NCBI GenBank assembly: GCA_964348665.1 | Contig: CAYGDP010000038.1 | Coordinates: 1-23,566 of the forward strand | Length of the DNA stretch: 23,566 nt | From: CAYGDP01 sp964348665 | GTDB taxonomy: Bacteria; Verrucomicrobiota; Verrucomicrobiia; Palsa-1439; CAYGDP01 | Direction of reading: 5' to 3' | Shown: positions 1 through 8,947 of the stretch, piece after piece | Layout of the letters: each line of letters opens with the position of its first letter | Numbering within the stretch: the stretch's first letter is position 1 | The notes under the pieces: model-generated | Database searches by the model: none | What the model was told of the DNA's origin: nothing | What the model saw: only the letters and a program-made list of their open reading frames with translations | Position numbers and translations under genes: made by a program

Positions 1-2292
1 GGGATGGGCGGGCCACCGGCAGGCGTTGGCGGACCACCCCCCGGAGTCGGCGGACCACCGACAAGCACGCCGTTGGTCAGTATCGGCGATGTGATACAGG
101 CAGAGGGAAATTTCCCTGCAGGAACCATACCGCAACTTGCCTACACAAATATCCAGATTCCCGTAACGCTCTCTGAATCGAGCCGCGATACCGTGGTAGT
201 TTACTACGACATTTGCGATGGCTCGGAGCCCGACCCACTCGGCGGCGATTTCCATTTCTTGAATTCTGCCAGTGGCGCTGTGATCTTCGAGCCGGGTCAG
301 ACCACGCAAACGATTCCAATCTTCGTCAAAGCCGACAATATGTATGAACTCGACGACACCTTTGGCGTCGTTCTTACCGATTCGGTGAACGCGAGCATCG
401 CCAACGCGGTGAGCATCGTGACCATTGAGAATGATGATCCTGTGCCGGTGGTGACTCTTGACGATGGATTTCTGCCGTTTTTAACGACTGTTTATGCAGG
501 AGAAGGTGGATATTTACAGTTGGTTCCCATGCTTTCCAACCCCAGCTATGCGCCCATCACACTCGAGATTTCATTTGCAGACGGATCGGCTAGCGCGGGC
601 AGTGATTACGTATCGCAAGCAGAAGTTTTTGATTTTGGTCAGCGTCTATTCGTCCCCAGTTCTGTCATTACATTTGGTCCGGGTGGCACAGGCGACCCAC
701 CGTTGAATGTAGGCGAGCCTTTCTTCCGTGTTCCGACCCTGGACGACGGCGATGGCGAGGCAGACGAGACATTCCAAATCATGCTCAGTAGCGCGTTGAC
801 AGGGATAATGAGTAGAACGATAACAATCCGGGATAATGATTGGCCAGTGGTGCAAATCTTGTGCTCGACGCCCGCCGATCCCGGACCGTGCGGCTCTGGT
901 GGGATTCTTGAAGGTAAGGATAGTGATCCTGATGAAGGAATCATCCTGAAAGTAAGCGAAAGTCATCCCGATATGACCATTGACTACCGATTGGTGGATG
1001 GATCGGCGACGACCGCCGATGGGGACTACCGACCGTTAAGCGGCAGCTTGACCATTCCATCCGATCAGAATTCGGTCTTTCTACCACTTTCAATCGTCGC
1101 GGATTCCAAACTGGAACCGGACGAGGAATTTTTTATCGAGTTCAGCAACGCCGTCAATATGACCATTGCTCCCCTCGAAAGTGTAACGATTGTGACTGAT
1201 GATGCCGATCCATTCCTGAGCATGGAAGAGATAATAGTGAATATCGAAGGGCAAATGAGCACGGTGAATGTTGGTTTTATCGTCCATGTGAATAACCATT
1301 TTAATTTCAGGGTAGGTCGTTATCTCCCCATTGACCAGGTAATCACCGTGGAGTACGAGACTATAGGCGGCAGCGCGACGAGCGTGGATACCCCGAATGC
1401 GCCAGTGGACGAAAGAGATTTTATAGCAAGCAGCGGGACGCTGACATTCCAGCCGGGCGAGTTGACCAAAACGATTAACGTTACCGTGAACGGGGACACC
1501 ATGAGCGAACCGGAAGAAGGGTTTTTCCTGCAACTTTTCAATCCCGTGAATACAGGTCTAAATGATGACACGCGTATACGGTATCAACCGATTTTCTCCG
1601 AGGCCCTGATTAAAAATGACGACGCGCTGGTCTCCATCAACGATGCGGTGAATTATGAGAGCACCGGATCATCGGGAGCGTTCATCTTCCCCGTGCGGCT
1701 GGCGCATCCGGTAATTGATCCCGTGGTGGTGCAATATGATACGGTGAACGGCACCGCGACGTTCGCCGACGGCGATTTACTCTCTGCAACCAGTAATTAT
1801 TCGCCGTCTGGCACGGTAACATTTTACCCCGGAGAGACTTCTTACACGCAACTGGATATTGCTGTCGTGAGCGATGAGGAATATGAACCGAACGAAACGT
1901 TCTTTGTAAAGCTCTCTCTACCGTCGGGACCGCCGGGCTACATCAAACTGGCCGATGACACCGCCATCGGCATCATTCTCAACGATGATTCAACTCTGGC
2001 AGCAGCGGCCCTGACGGCTTCCAGTGTGGAGGCGACGTCATCCGCCAGTCTCCAGTCACCCATCTCCTTGGTCATCAACACCAAACCGCAACAGGAAACC
2101 GCGCCATTGGTATTGGTCCATGCCTCGACCGGATTGATCCTGTACGGCGTCCCGCAAGCTGAACCGTTGGTGCTCGGTTCGACGGATGTGCTACCGACCG
2201 ACGACATTTCAGAAGCCAATTATTTCCTCTCATTCTTCGATCCTTTCGATGCCGAGTTGATTGACCGCATTGCTGAAGGTATCGGTCGCTAA
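1..2292 (+). CDS. Calx-beta repeat surface/secreted protein (5' partial)
   Basis: The frame is already open at base 1 and the first ATG (base 4) lies inside a Gly/Pro-rich repeat, so the true start is probably upstream of the window. About five Calx-beta-like domains follow, with boundaries marked by the recurring end motif (I/V)xNDD or similar: IENDDP near residue 141, IRDNDW near 277, VTDDADP near 397, IKNDDA near 537 and ILNDDS near 663. Each domain has the family's internal signature: G(S/T)A(T/S) followed by D(Y/F), then a G-T-(L/V)-T-F-xPGE strand and an 'EPxExF' strand. Calx-beta modules are extracellular calcium-binding beta-sandwiches in adhesins and large secreted proteins. The C-terminal ~90 residues are not Calx-beta, and I see no LPXTG, PEP-CTERM or obvious sorting signal in them. 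The export signal would be upstream of the window. The gene converges on the next one with only 9 bases between stop codons and no clear terminator hairpin. Confidence 0.85.
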   Translation, partial: GMGGPPAGVGGPPPGVGGPPTSTPLVSIGDVIQAEGNFPAGTIPQLAYTNIQIPVTLSESSRDTVVVYYDICDGSEPDPLGGDFHFLNSASGAVIFEPGQTTQTIPIFVKADNMYELDDTFGVVLTDSVNASIANAVSIVTIENDDPVPVVTLDDGFLPFLTTVYAGEGGYLQLVPMLSNPSYAPITLEISFADGSASAGSDYVSQAEVFDFGQRLFVPSSVITFGPGGTGDPPLNVGEPFFRVPTLDDGDGEADETFQIMLSSALTGIMSRTITIRDNDWPVVQILCSTPADPGPCGSGGILEGKDSDPDEGIILKVSESHPDMTIDYRLVDGSATTADGDYRPLSGSLTIPSDQNSVFLPLSIVADSKLEPDEEFFIEFSNAVNMTIAPLESVTIVTDDADPFLSMEEIIVNIEGQMSTVNVGFIVHVNNHFNFRVGRYLPIDQVITVEYETIGGSATSVDTPNAPVDERDFIASSGTLTFQPGELTKTINVTVNGDTMSEPEEGFFLQLFNPVNTGLNDDTRIRYQPIFSEALIKNDDALVSINDAVNYESTGSSGAFIFPVRLAHPVIDPVVVQYDTVNGTATFADGDLLSATSNYSPSGTVTFYPGETSYTQLDIAVVSDEEYEPNETFFVKLSLPSGPPGYIKLADDTAIGIILNDDSTLAAAALTASSVEATSSASLQSPISLVINTKPQQETAPLVLVHASTGLILYGVPQAEPLVLGSTDVLPTDDISEANYFLSFFDPFDAELIDRIAEGIGR
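7..60 (+). repeat. 21-bp in-frame tandem repeat encoding GGPPxGV
   Basis: Two full units (7-27 and 28-48) and a partial third (49-60) encode GGPPAGV, GGPPPGV and GGPP. It is a low-complexity Gly/Pro linker just before the first Calx-beta domain, and probably continues to the left of the window. Confidence 0.7.
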
Positions 2293-2301
2293 TCGCCGCA
2301 A

Positions 2302-4188
2302 TTATTTTGCCGCGAAATGGGAGATGTTATAGGCGATGGAAGGGTCGGGACGATCAGGGGGGAATTCCGCCGAGGTTAGGAGCAGAAACGAACCGTCGTC
2401 CCGTAGAAATTGCTGCCAGATAAACCCCTTTTGCATGTACGTCCAAATTTCCTTTCCACTTTTTGGGGAGAGTCTCCGAATGCCGTATTCCCCAATGTGG
2501 GCGGAGTAGATGGATTCGGTTTCACGCCAGGAAAACGTGTCGAAACTAAACAATTGATCGCCATGCAGGATGATTTCCTGGCCGATGTTGCGGACGCCCC
2601 AAAGAGTTTTGCCGGTGGCACCGTCGAGTTTGGCGATGCCGCGAACGTGGACAGGGGAGGCGCGTCCTTCCAATGAGATTTTCGCGGCGCGATACTTGGT
2701 CAATTCGGTGCTGGCAAGGGTATTGGTGTGGGATTCGAGCAGCGCGTACAATATATTGTTGGGTGCTTCCACCAGTTTGACGGTGGGAATATCCTGGCGC
2801 GACCAGAGGGGTTGACCGGTTTTGGGATGATACGCGAGCAGTTCGGAGCCGACCGAAACGGCGAGAACAGATTCGTTGACTGCGGCGGCGCGAAAGGTAT
2901 CCTTGATGGTCAGTTTAAAAGCGGGTATGGCGGTGCCATCGAAGATAAACAAATCCGTGCCAGCGTTGACCAGGATCAAGCGTCCCGCGCGTTTGAGAGT
3001 GATGTTGCCGGTCAAGTTTATACCTTGTTCGGCTAGAACCCTGCCGTCGTTGAGCGCGAGGAGCCGGGCGATATGAGTCGTGGTAGGGACCGGGGCGGTT
3101 GCGGGCGGTTCCTGTTGTTCTTCGTCGGATTCGGTGCGCGTCGGGGTGGCGGCGGGAGGCTTGACCGGGTAGATCGCAAACACATACGCATCACCCAGAA
3201 TCATCTGCGGGGTACTGCAATTGGGGTCGGAATGCGACCATGCTTCTGCGCCGGTATCCCAGCGGAAGTTGACGATACGATTGACATTGCCGAGTTGCCA
3301 CGAACAAAGCAGACCGTCGCGGTGCGAAAGGAACCCGCCCAGCGTCACGTCATTTTTAAAAAGTTCCCAGACGACTTTACCTGTTTGACCGTCCAGCACG
3401 ACGATTTGGCGCGAGGACGCCAACACGGCGTAGCGATCGTGAGTGAGTTTCCACTCGAGGGAAGCACGGCGGTAGCGATAGAAACTGATATCATCGTCTT
3501 CCTTGGATATCGTTCGCTGTCGCTCCAATGAAAGGAGGGGGATTGGCTTCCAATTCCGGGCTTGCGTGGCGAGTTGGAGCGAGGTGATATCGTCACTGAT
3601 TCGAGCCAACGTGGCGTCGTTGGCCATTGGAGCGACTTTGATGGTCGCCACACGCGAATCCACCGCCATGCTGGCGAGGATGGTGGGGCGGGGGGCGGTG
3701 ATTTTCGCAAAAATCAGGTAACCGACGATGGCAACGGCGATGGTTGCGAGAACGCCCGCGCCGATCTTGCCGGCGGTCCCAAGCCGTTTCATGATGAGTT
3801 GCGTCGCGGTTGTCGAATCTTCCGGGCCGGAGTCGTCGCCTGTCGAGGCAGCCGCAGTTGTTTTGCAATCGGCCCCGCAGAAATAGCCGAATTGCTTGAA
3901 ACAGATCGAACAAATCGGTTTGTTGCAGCTCATACAATTGTAACTCGCGGCGGCAGCAGGATGATTGACGCAGGAGATCTTTGGCGCCGCCTGCGCCGCC
4001 TCGCGCATGACGGCGGCGACCTGGGTGCCCGGCGTCGGCGGCACAGCCGCGGGGGATTGTACCGCCGTCTGAACGAGGTCGTTGACGCGCGTGCCGCACT
4101 GGGGACAATGGGCGTCTTGCGCCAAATGTTCCGCCGTGATTTCCAACGTCACGCCACAGCTGCATTGCACGTCCATAGGTTCACTCAT
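2302..4188 (-). CDS. Zinc-ribbon/B-box-like, single-pass membrane, PQQ-type beta-propeller protein (paralogue 2)
   Basis: 628 aa. The N-terminus holds a four-Cys zinc ribbon (C9, C11, C28, C31), then a cross-brace zinc site resembling a B-box (C73, H76, C85, C88, C93, C96, C104, C108). One hydrophobic segment follows at about 142-161, preceded by basic residues, which predicts N-in/C-out topology. The rest is a beta-propeller with PQQ-like blade motifs such as LDGQTGKVVWELF, PKTGQPLWS, LDGATGKTLWGV and PKSGKEIWTY. A Pro/Glu/Thr-rich loop sits near residues 348-378. The inferred role is a membrane-tethered sensor or scaffold with a cytosolic zinc module and a periplasmic propeller. The PQQ-like motif alone does not show that PQQ is bound. 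It follows the upstream paralogue by 9 bases and is the last gene of the run. Confidence 0.8.
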   Translation of the reverse strand: MSEPMDVQCSCGVTLEITAEHLAQDAHCPQCGTRVNDLVQTAVQSPAAVPPTPGTQVAAVMREAAQAAPKISCVNHPAAAASYNCMSCNKPICSICFKQFGYFCGADCKTTAAASTGDDSGPEDSTTATQLIMKRLGTAGKIGAGVLATIAVAIVGYLIFAKITAPRPTILASMAVDSRVATIKVAPMANDATLARISDDITSLQLATQARNWKPIPLLSLERQRTISKEDDDISFYRYRRASLEWKLTHDRYAVLASSRQIVVLDGQTGKVVWELFKNDVTLGGFLSHRDGLLCSWQLGNVNRIVNFRWDTGAEAWSHSDPNCSTPQMILGDAYVFAIYPVKPPAATPTRTESDEEQQEPPATAPVPTTTHIARLLALNDGRVLAEQGINLTGNITLKRAGRLILVNAGTDLFIFDGTAIPAFKLTIKDTFRAAAVNESVLAVSVGSELLAYHPKTGQPLWSRQDIPTVKLVEAPNNILYALLESHTNTLASTELTKYRAAKISLEGRASPVHVRGIAKLDGATGKTLWGVRNIGQEIILHGDQLFSFDTFSWRETESIYSAHIGEYGIRRLSPKSGKEIWTYMQKGFIWQQFLRDDGSFLLLTSAEFPPDRPDPSIAYNISHFAAK

Positions 4189-4197
4189 GATAAAATT

Positions 4198-6285
4198 TTA
4201 TTTCCGTTCGATGATTTGCAGCTCGAAATTGCGAGGTAACGGTTCGACCAAGGACAAAAACCGATTGCCCCGGACCTGATGTTCGTGGAGCTTGCCTTTC
4301 TGCAGGTAGCTCCATACGATTTTCCCGTCTTGAGGACGAATGCAGCGAAGCCCGTAGCTGCCCATCGCCAAGTCACCTGTGTCGAGCGCAGTCGGTTCGA
4401 CAAAATCCGACACATAGACATGTTGATCGGAAAAGAAAACGTGTTCCCCGATGTTTTTGATGCCCCACAGGGTCTTGCCGGTCAGCGGGTCGATTTGTAC
4501 CAGCGCGAGAACAGAGTCCGTGGCATCCATGTAATTGTACAAGATGTCTGCCACGCCGTACGTTTTCGCCTCTCCGTTTTTGATCTCCCGTTTGTCGATC
4601 CGGATCGTGGCGTAAACCGAGCCATCCGGGCCAAATGCAAGGAGTTCTACCGGATGAATTTCGCGCGTCCATTTTTCCTGACCGGTGGCGACGCTGATGC
4701 CGATGAGTTTACGCTCAATCTTCGTGACGATAAGGTCGCGGTTGGCGATCAAAACTCCTGCCGGCGCATCGAGTTCGGCTTTTCCGATTCGTTGCCCGCT
4801 GTCATCGAACAAGGTCACGACGCGCCCCGCCATCATGACAATCAAACCGTTCTGGACGGACAACTGTGGCGGAATTGTTGTTTTAATCGTGTTTTCCGTT
4901 GCCGTCTTGCCATCGGCCAGTGAAACGAGTTCAAGCGTGTATTGCAGGGATTGCTTGCCGGAATTCGTTCCAAGAGCTTTCCCAAGAGTTTTGGCGACGA
5001 TGGCGGCAGCCTTTGCTTCCGGAGTCGCATCGTCCGAAATGGGCGCGTCGTCCGGTTCGGTCATTTCTTCTTCCAGTTTCTCGCCTTCCAGCGGCGGTGT
5101 TTCGGTGCCATCTTCTTCCGGCATCGTCTCGCCGTCGTCTGTCATCTCCTCTCCCTCGGGGATCTCGGTCTCGCCGTCGATTTGTCGGCGGTGTTTCTTC
5201 GGGATTTCCATTCGCAACATCGCCAGTTGTTTGCCAATCACGACCGTATCGGTGATGGAATCGTTGCGAGACTTCATTTTCCACGAGGAATGCCCGTCCG
5301 CCCAGGCGAAGTTGATCCATTGTGGCGGTTTCCGGAATTCCGCCACCTGCACCAGCAAGCCACCGTCGTGCGGAATTGCCTCTCCGAGATTCGTTTTGAA
5401 ATCGAAAAATTTCCAGTTTACTTTGCCTGTCTCTGCGTTGGCGGCGATCAGTTGCCTGCCGGATTTCAGCAAAAGATGGTTTTGATGCAGCGCGGCAAAA
5501 TCCAATTTGTCCCGAATGGGATTGCCGTCAAAATCCTTTGCCTGTTCCCAAATCAGATCGCCGTCTTCATTGAGCACGTGCTTGCCCTCCTCATCGCGAC
5601 GGGGCGCCAGATATTGTTCTTCCCACGTTGCCAAGGAGATATTCCAGATTTTCGCCTTGCTCGTCAGGTCCACCAGGGAAAGTTCCTCCCCGATTTGTAT
5701 CACCGCTCGATTGTCATCCAGCGGACGGTAAACCACCTGACCTCGAACCGGATCGAATGGAAACGCAGCCGTCACTTGCGGTTTTGGTCCAAAGAAAGTG
5801 TTGTAAACCAACCACCCGACGACGAGCGCAACGATCGCCACCGCCGGCCAGATTGCCAGTCGCGCGAGTTTACGAACGAGAGTCGAGACCCGGGCGATTT
5901 TCTGGTCAATGACCCCTTGTGTGTTGTCGCGCGGCAATGTCGGTTCGCTCTCCTTGGCCGATTGTTTGCAAGGGTCGCTGCAGAAGTATCCGGCTTCGCG
6001 GAAACAAGTCATACAGATCGGTTTGCCGCAAACGATGCAGTTGTACGCGGCGGGCAGGTTGGCGTGGTTGACGCAATTCGGTAGCCCCGGGTCGCTGCGG
6101 AAAGTCGTAGTTTCCGGTTTGGCAGGGTCAGACGCCAAGGGTACGTTGGGAGCCTCGGGGAGGGACGTTAGCGGGGAAAGCAAACTCGAGACGAGCGTGT
6201 TGCAATTCGGACACCGTGTTTCGGGCGTGATGTCTTGCTCTTCCGCCTGCAAGACCACGCCGCAAGTGCAAGGGATCTCAATCAT
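4198..6285 (-). CDS. Zinc-ribbon/B-box-like, single-pass membrane, PQQ-type beta-propeller protein (paralogue 1)
   Basis: 695 aa, with the same plan as its downstream neighbour: zinc ribbon (C6, C8, C25, C28), B-box-like cross-brace (C71, H74, C83, C86, C91, C94, C102, C106), a transmembrane helix at about 143-164 after a basic stretch, then a PQQ-type propeller with motifs such as AETGKVNWKF, VATGQEKWTR, LTGKTLWGIKNIG and QDGKIVWSYLQKG. The shared spacing of zinc ligands and the near-identical 'GKTLWG(I/V)(K/R)NIG' blade show that the two genes arose by tandem duplication. Specific to this copy is a strongly acidic insertion at about residues 369-425, probably a loop between blades. The start codon overlaps the stop of the upstream rhomboid gene by 8 bases, implying translational coupling. 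Function is unknown beyond the domain reading. Confidence 0.8.
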   Translation of the reverse strand: MIEIPCTCGVVLQAEEQDITPETRCPNCNTLVSSLLSPLTSLPEAPNVPLASDPAKPETTTFRSDPGLPNCVNHANLPAAYNCIVCGKPICMTCFREAGYFCSDPCKQSAKESEPTLPRDNTQGVIDQKIARVSTLVRKLARLAIWPAVAIVALVVGWLVYNTFFGPKPQVTAAFPFDPVRGQVVYRPLDDNRAVIQIGEELSLVDLTSKAKIWNISLATWEEQYLAPRRDEEGKHVLNEDGDLIWEQAKDFDGNPIRDKLDFAALHQNHLLLKSGRQLIAANAETGKVNWKFFDFKTNLGEAIPHDGGLLVQVAEFRKPPQWINFAWADGHSSWKMKSRNDSITDTVVIGKQLAMLRMEIPKKHRRQIDGETEIPEGEEMTDDGETMPEEDGTETPPLEGEKLEEEMTEPDDAPISDDATPEAKAAAIVAKTLGKALGTNSGKQSLQYTLELVSLADGKTATENTIKTTIPPQLSVQNGLIVMMAGRVVTLFDDSGQRIGKAELDAPAGVLIANRDLIVTKIERKLIGISVATGQEKWTREIHPVELLAFGPDGSVYATIRIDKREIKNGEAKTYGVADILYNYMDATDSVLALVQIDPLTGKTLWGIKNIGEHVFFSDQHVYVSDFVEPTALDTGDLAMGSYGLRCIRPQDGKIVWSYLQKGKLHEHQVRGNRFLSLVEPLPRNFELQIIERK

Positions 6286-7363
6286 TCGATTTCCCCTTCG
6301 AAGGCAACTCGCGCCGAAACATCAGGTTGGGCGCCGGCACTGGCGCCCTTGACTCCGTTGGTGTTGTTGACTGTTCCGCAGCGCCGCCACCCGCTCGCAT
6401 GCTGGTTAACTCGCGGTCAATCATGTTTGCCTCCGTCGTCCATCCCTGCTGCCTATAAAACTCAAGCGCTTCTTGCAAGACCTTTTCGGCGCGGTTCACC
6501 GCCCCACTACATTCCCAGCAGAGCGCCAGCTTGATGTGACCCTCGGCACAGCGCGGTTTCTTCTGCAATAATTTCTGATACGCCTCCATCGCCGGATACC
6601 ATTTCTGTTTGTAAAATAAATGGTCGGCCTCCTTCAGCCTATATTCTTCCTCGCCCAGCTTGTATTGTCGGGTTGCCAGCCCATATATAAAACCGAGCAA
6701 AAATCCGCCGATGTGTCCCCAGCGTGCTACATTGTCTCCTCCACCTGCTCGAAGTGTGGCGATGCCAGAGACGATATCGACAAGAAAAAACACTCCGATG
6801 AAAATCAAGGAACTGACTCGTTCGACGCCAAATCGTGCATTTCCTAGATATGCAAAATACCAGATTCGAATCTTGTAGCGAGGGAACCGCATGGCGTACA
6901 AGCCAAGGAGCGCCGCGACCGCTCCGGATGCGCCAACCGCTGGCTCTGCATAACTTTCCGGCCGAAACATTTCCGAGGTAAGCCAATATAGGAATGCAGA
7001 GGACAGCCCGCCGAGGAAATAGGCCGCGATAAATTTCGTCGTCCCCATCACGTCTTCCAAATCGCCACCCGCAAACCAGAGGAAAGACATATTGAGGCCA
7101 ATGTGGAGTACGGCCATAACGTACGCGATTAAACCACCGCTATCGCCCTGCGGCCAGCCGGCATGCAGAAAGATATGAGTGACCCACGTGTACCACTGGG
7201 GATACGCCGCCACAAATCCGTATTGCTGCACGATGATATCGAAATCATAGACAAAGTTAACCAATAGATAGACCAAAAAGTTTACGCTCACTAAGATTGC
7301 CGTTGCGATGGGGAATCGCGAGCGGTCATGATCCGAACTGGTCGGTATGAAGACAGCAACCAT
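6278..7363 (-). CDS. Rhomboid family intramembrane serine protease with C-terminal TPR
   Basis: 361 aa. Rhomboid hallmarks are all visible: THIFLHAGW after the first helix (62-70), HxxxN in the second helix (H87, N91), the catalytic GxSG motif GASG with Ser146, and the catalytic His217 in HIGGFLLG. Six hydrophobic helices span roughly residues 18-230. The tail (about 235-305) contains TPR-like helix pairs (for example EAYQKLLQKKPRCAEGHIKLAL), and the last ~50 residues are Pro/Ser-rich. Rhomboids cleave transmembrane segments of other membrane proteins. The two downstream genes encode single-pass membrane proteins and overlap or abut this gene, which makes them plausible substrates (inference). 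The start is supported by a strong AAGGAGG at 7367-7373, three bases from the ATG. Confidence 0.92.
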   Translation of the reverse strand: MVAVFIPTSSDHDRSRFPIATAILVSVNFLVYLLVNFVYDFDIIVQQYGFVAAYPQWYTWVTHIFLHAGWPQGDSGGLIAYVMAVLHIGLNMSFLWFAGGDLEDVMGTTKFIAAYFLGGLSSAFLYWLTSEMFRPESYAEPAVGASGAVAALLGLYAMRFPRYKIRIWYFAYLGNARFGVERVSSLIFIGVFFLVDIVSGIATLRAGGGDNVARWGHIGGFLLGFIYGLATRQYKLGEEEYRLKEADHLFYKQKWYPAMEAYQKLLQKKPRCAEGHIKLALCWECSGAVNRAEKVLQEALEFYRQQGWTTEANMIDRELTSMRAGGGAAEQSTTPTESRAPVPAPNLMFRRELPSKGKSND

Positions 7364-7417
7364 TTTCCTCCTTAATTGCCAGCACCATGCCGCGCCTTTG
7401 CCAAGAAGTCAAGGGAG

Positions 7418-8293
7418 CTACTTGGAGGCAGCGGGCGATGCTTCATCCTGGATGACTTTTTCTCCGCCGATGACGACCACGTTGCCGAAGGTGTCACGGG
7501 CAAGCCGGGGTCGGGATTGCACGGCCGTGTAATTTTCCGCCAATTGCGGCACGCCATCCGAGTCGATGACCGTAAAGAAATAATTTTCGGGAGACGCCTG
7601 GTGCAGCACGTAAAGTTCTCCCGTCGGCTGGAGCAAGGTTTGGGGTTCGACCGACGCAACGGTGGGTCCCAGCGTGTAACACCGATAGGTGATCTCCAGT
7701 TGGTCGTCGCTCATTTTATAGTACAACTGTTGACCGTTCTCGTCGGAGAACCGAAGGAGTTGGAGCGTCCGGAGAATGTCTTTCGGCGGAGCGGCTGCAG
7801 CGACGGTGTCTTTCTTGGTTGGTTTGGTTTCGGCAGGCTCCGGCATCAATGCAATCGTTCGTTTCCAGGCCGACCGGCCGTTTCCCACTTCCACTTCCGT
7901 TCGTCCCGACGTGTAGCGTCGTCCTTCCAGAATCACCGCCGCCTGAATCTTGTATCGTCCCGACCGCTGTACGTAATAAATCGGTTGCACGTCAATTCGT
8001 CGCCCCAGTGTTTCACCTGCGGGGATGGTCAGATTTTTGAATTGTGGCGCTTTGACACGGGCAGCGATGGGATGTCCCTTCGTGTCCATGACCTCAATCG
8101 CCAGCCACGGCTGCGTCTCGCTGTTCTCCAAGGTGATCGGCCGGGCTAGGTTGTTGGTGATCACCACGTCAAAACTCAACGGCGCGCACGAGAGGTACTG
8201 TTTCTGCCGAAATTGCGTTCGCACCTCGACTTGCGCCATGGCCGATACCGCCACCATAGCCACGACGCCGCCAATCCATAGTCTTGTTTTCAT
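7418..8293 (-). CDS. Secreted hypothetical protein
   Basis: 291 aa. A clear signal peptide is present (MKTR then a hydrophobic stretch ending AMAQ, cleavage near residue 20). Residues ~20-150 alternate short beta strands (LSFDVVITNN, PWLAIEVMD, GRYKIQAAVILEG), suggesting an immunoglobulin-like or transport-associated beta-sandwich. The second half (~170-285) also reads as beta-rich with no recognised motif. I do not recognise the family and no catalytic residues stand out. It lies 54 bases upstream of the rhomboid gene and 46 bases downstream of the methyltransferase on the same strand, so it is probably co-transcribed and acts outside the cytoplasmic membrane. Confidence 0.75.
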   Translation of the reverse strand: MKTRLWIGGVVAMVAVSAMAQVEVRTQFRQKQYLSCAPLSFDVVITNNLARPITLENSETQPWLAIEVMDTKGHPIAARVKAPQFKNLTIPAGETLGRRIDVQPIYYVQRSGRYKIQAAVILEGRRYTSGRTEVEVGNGRSAWKRTIALMPEPAETKPTKKDTVAAAAPPKDILRTLQLLRFSDENGQQLYYKMSDDQLEITYRCYTLGPTVASVEPQTLLQPTGELYVLHQASPENYFFTVIDSDGVPQLAENYTAVQSRPRLARDTFGNVVVIGGEKVIQDEASPAASK

Positions 8294-8339
8294 CGCCCGC
8301 TACTCTCCGTCAATCACCCCTAAAACGCAAGCCGCAAAA

Positions 8340-8942
8340 TCATCGCCGCCGCAGCATCACCGACCACGCTAGAGGACGCCCCGGCCCAAACGATGGCGAC
8401 AAATCAAACCGGAACTCACGCAGCCATTCCACCTCAAACATCGGAGTGAGAGTGTCGCGAATCTGTTTCTCGCTCAATGTCGGCGGCCCCGGATCCTGCG
8501 GCTCTTTGTCGTTGCCACAAAGCATCAGCCAGCGCGTTCCGCTCCGTGTCACTCGCGTCAGACTGGCCAGAAACTCTGACCAGCCTCGTTCCTTGAACGA
8601 GTGAAAGCAACCGCGATCGAAGATGAACTCGAACGGCGCGCCGAGATTGGGCAAATCGAGCACGCTGGCACAGGCGAAATTCACTTTCACTCCCGCCTGT
8701 GTTGCTTTTGCTCGCGCTTTCTCCACCGCCAGTTCGACCAAATCCACCGCCGTCACGTCGAAACCCCGCTGTGCGAGAAAAACCGCGTTCGTACCCGTCC
8801 CGCAACCCAGCTCCAGCGCGCGACAAGGCGCGACGATGCCGGCGTCTACAACTCGCAGAAGCTCCGACGACGGTTTGCCGCTGTCCCACGGGATCTTTCC
8901 CTCGCGGTATCGCTGCGTCCAATCAAACGCTGACTCGGTCAT
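8340..8942 (-). CDS. Class I SAM-dependent methyltransferase (TPMT/tellurite-type fold)
   Basis: 200 aa, a full-length small methyltransferase. Motif I is LELGCGTGTNAVFLAQRG (about residues 43-60), with the acidic SAM-ribose ligand at D67 in VTAVDL. Motif II/III regions follow (NFACASVLDLP, FEFIFDRGCFHSF). The opening FDWTQRYREGKIPWDSGKPS is typical of thiopurine/chalcogenide-type methyltransferases. The substrate cannot be read from the sequence. The start lies 5 bases after the ThuA stop codon, so the two are probably one transcript. No Shine-Dalgarno is evident, suggesting reinitiation after the upstream gene. Confidence 0.85.
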   Translation of the reverse strand: MTESAFDWTQRYREGKIPWDSGKPSSELLRVVDAGIVAPCRALELGCGTGTNAVFLAQRGFDVTAVDLVELAVEKARAKATQAGVKVNFACASVLDLPNLGAPFEFIFDRGCFHSFKERGWSEFLASLTRVTRSGTRWLMLCGNDKEPQDPGPPTLSEKQIRDTLTPMFEVEWLREFRFDLSPSFGPGRPLAWSVMLRRR

Positions 8943-8947
8943 ATCGG

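Noticed and set aside
3932..3944. ATACAATTGTAAC, sharing most of the TTACAATTGTAA palindrome
   Set aside because: It lies inside the codons for Ser-Tyr-Asn-Cys of the conserved zinc site in the propeller protein, so protein constraint explains it, and the dyad is incomplete.
4942..6084. 380-codon open frame on the plus strand
   Set aside because: It is antisense to the zinc/propeller gene, whose domains are clear. The antisense product has no recognisable motifs.
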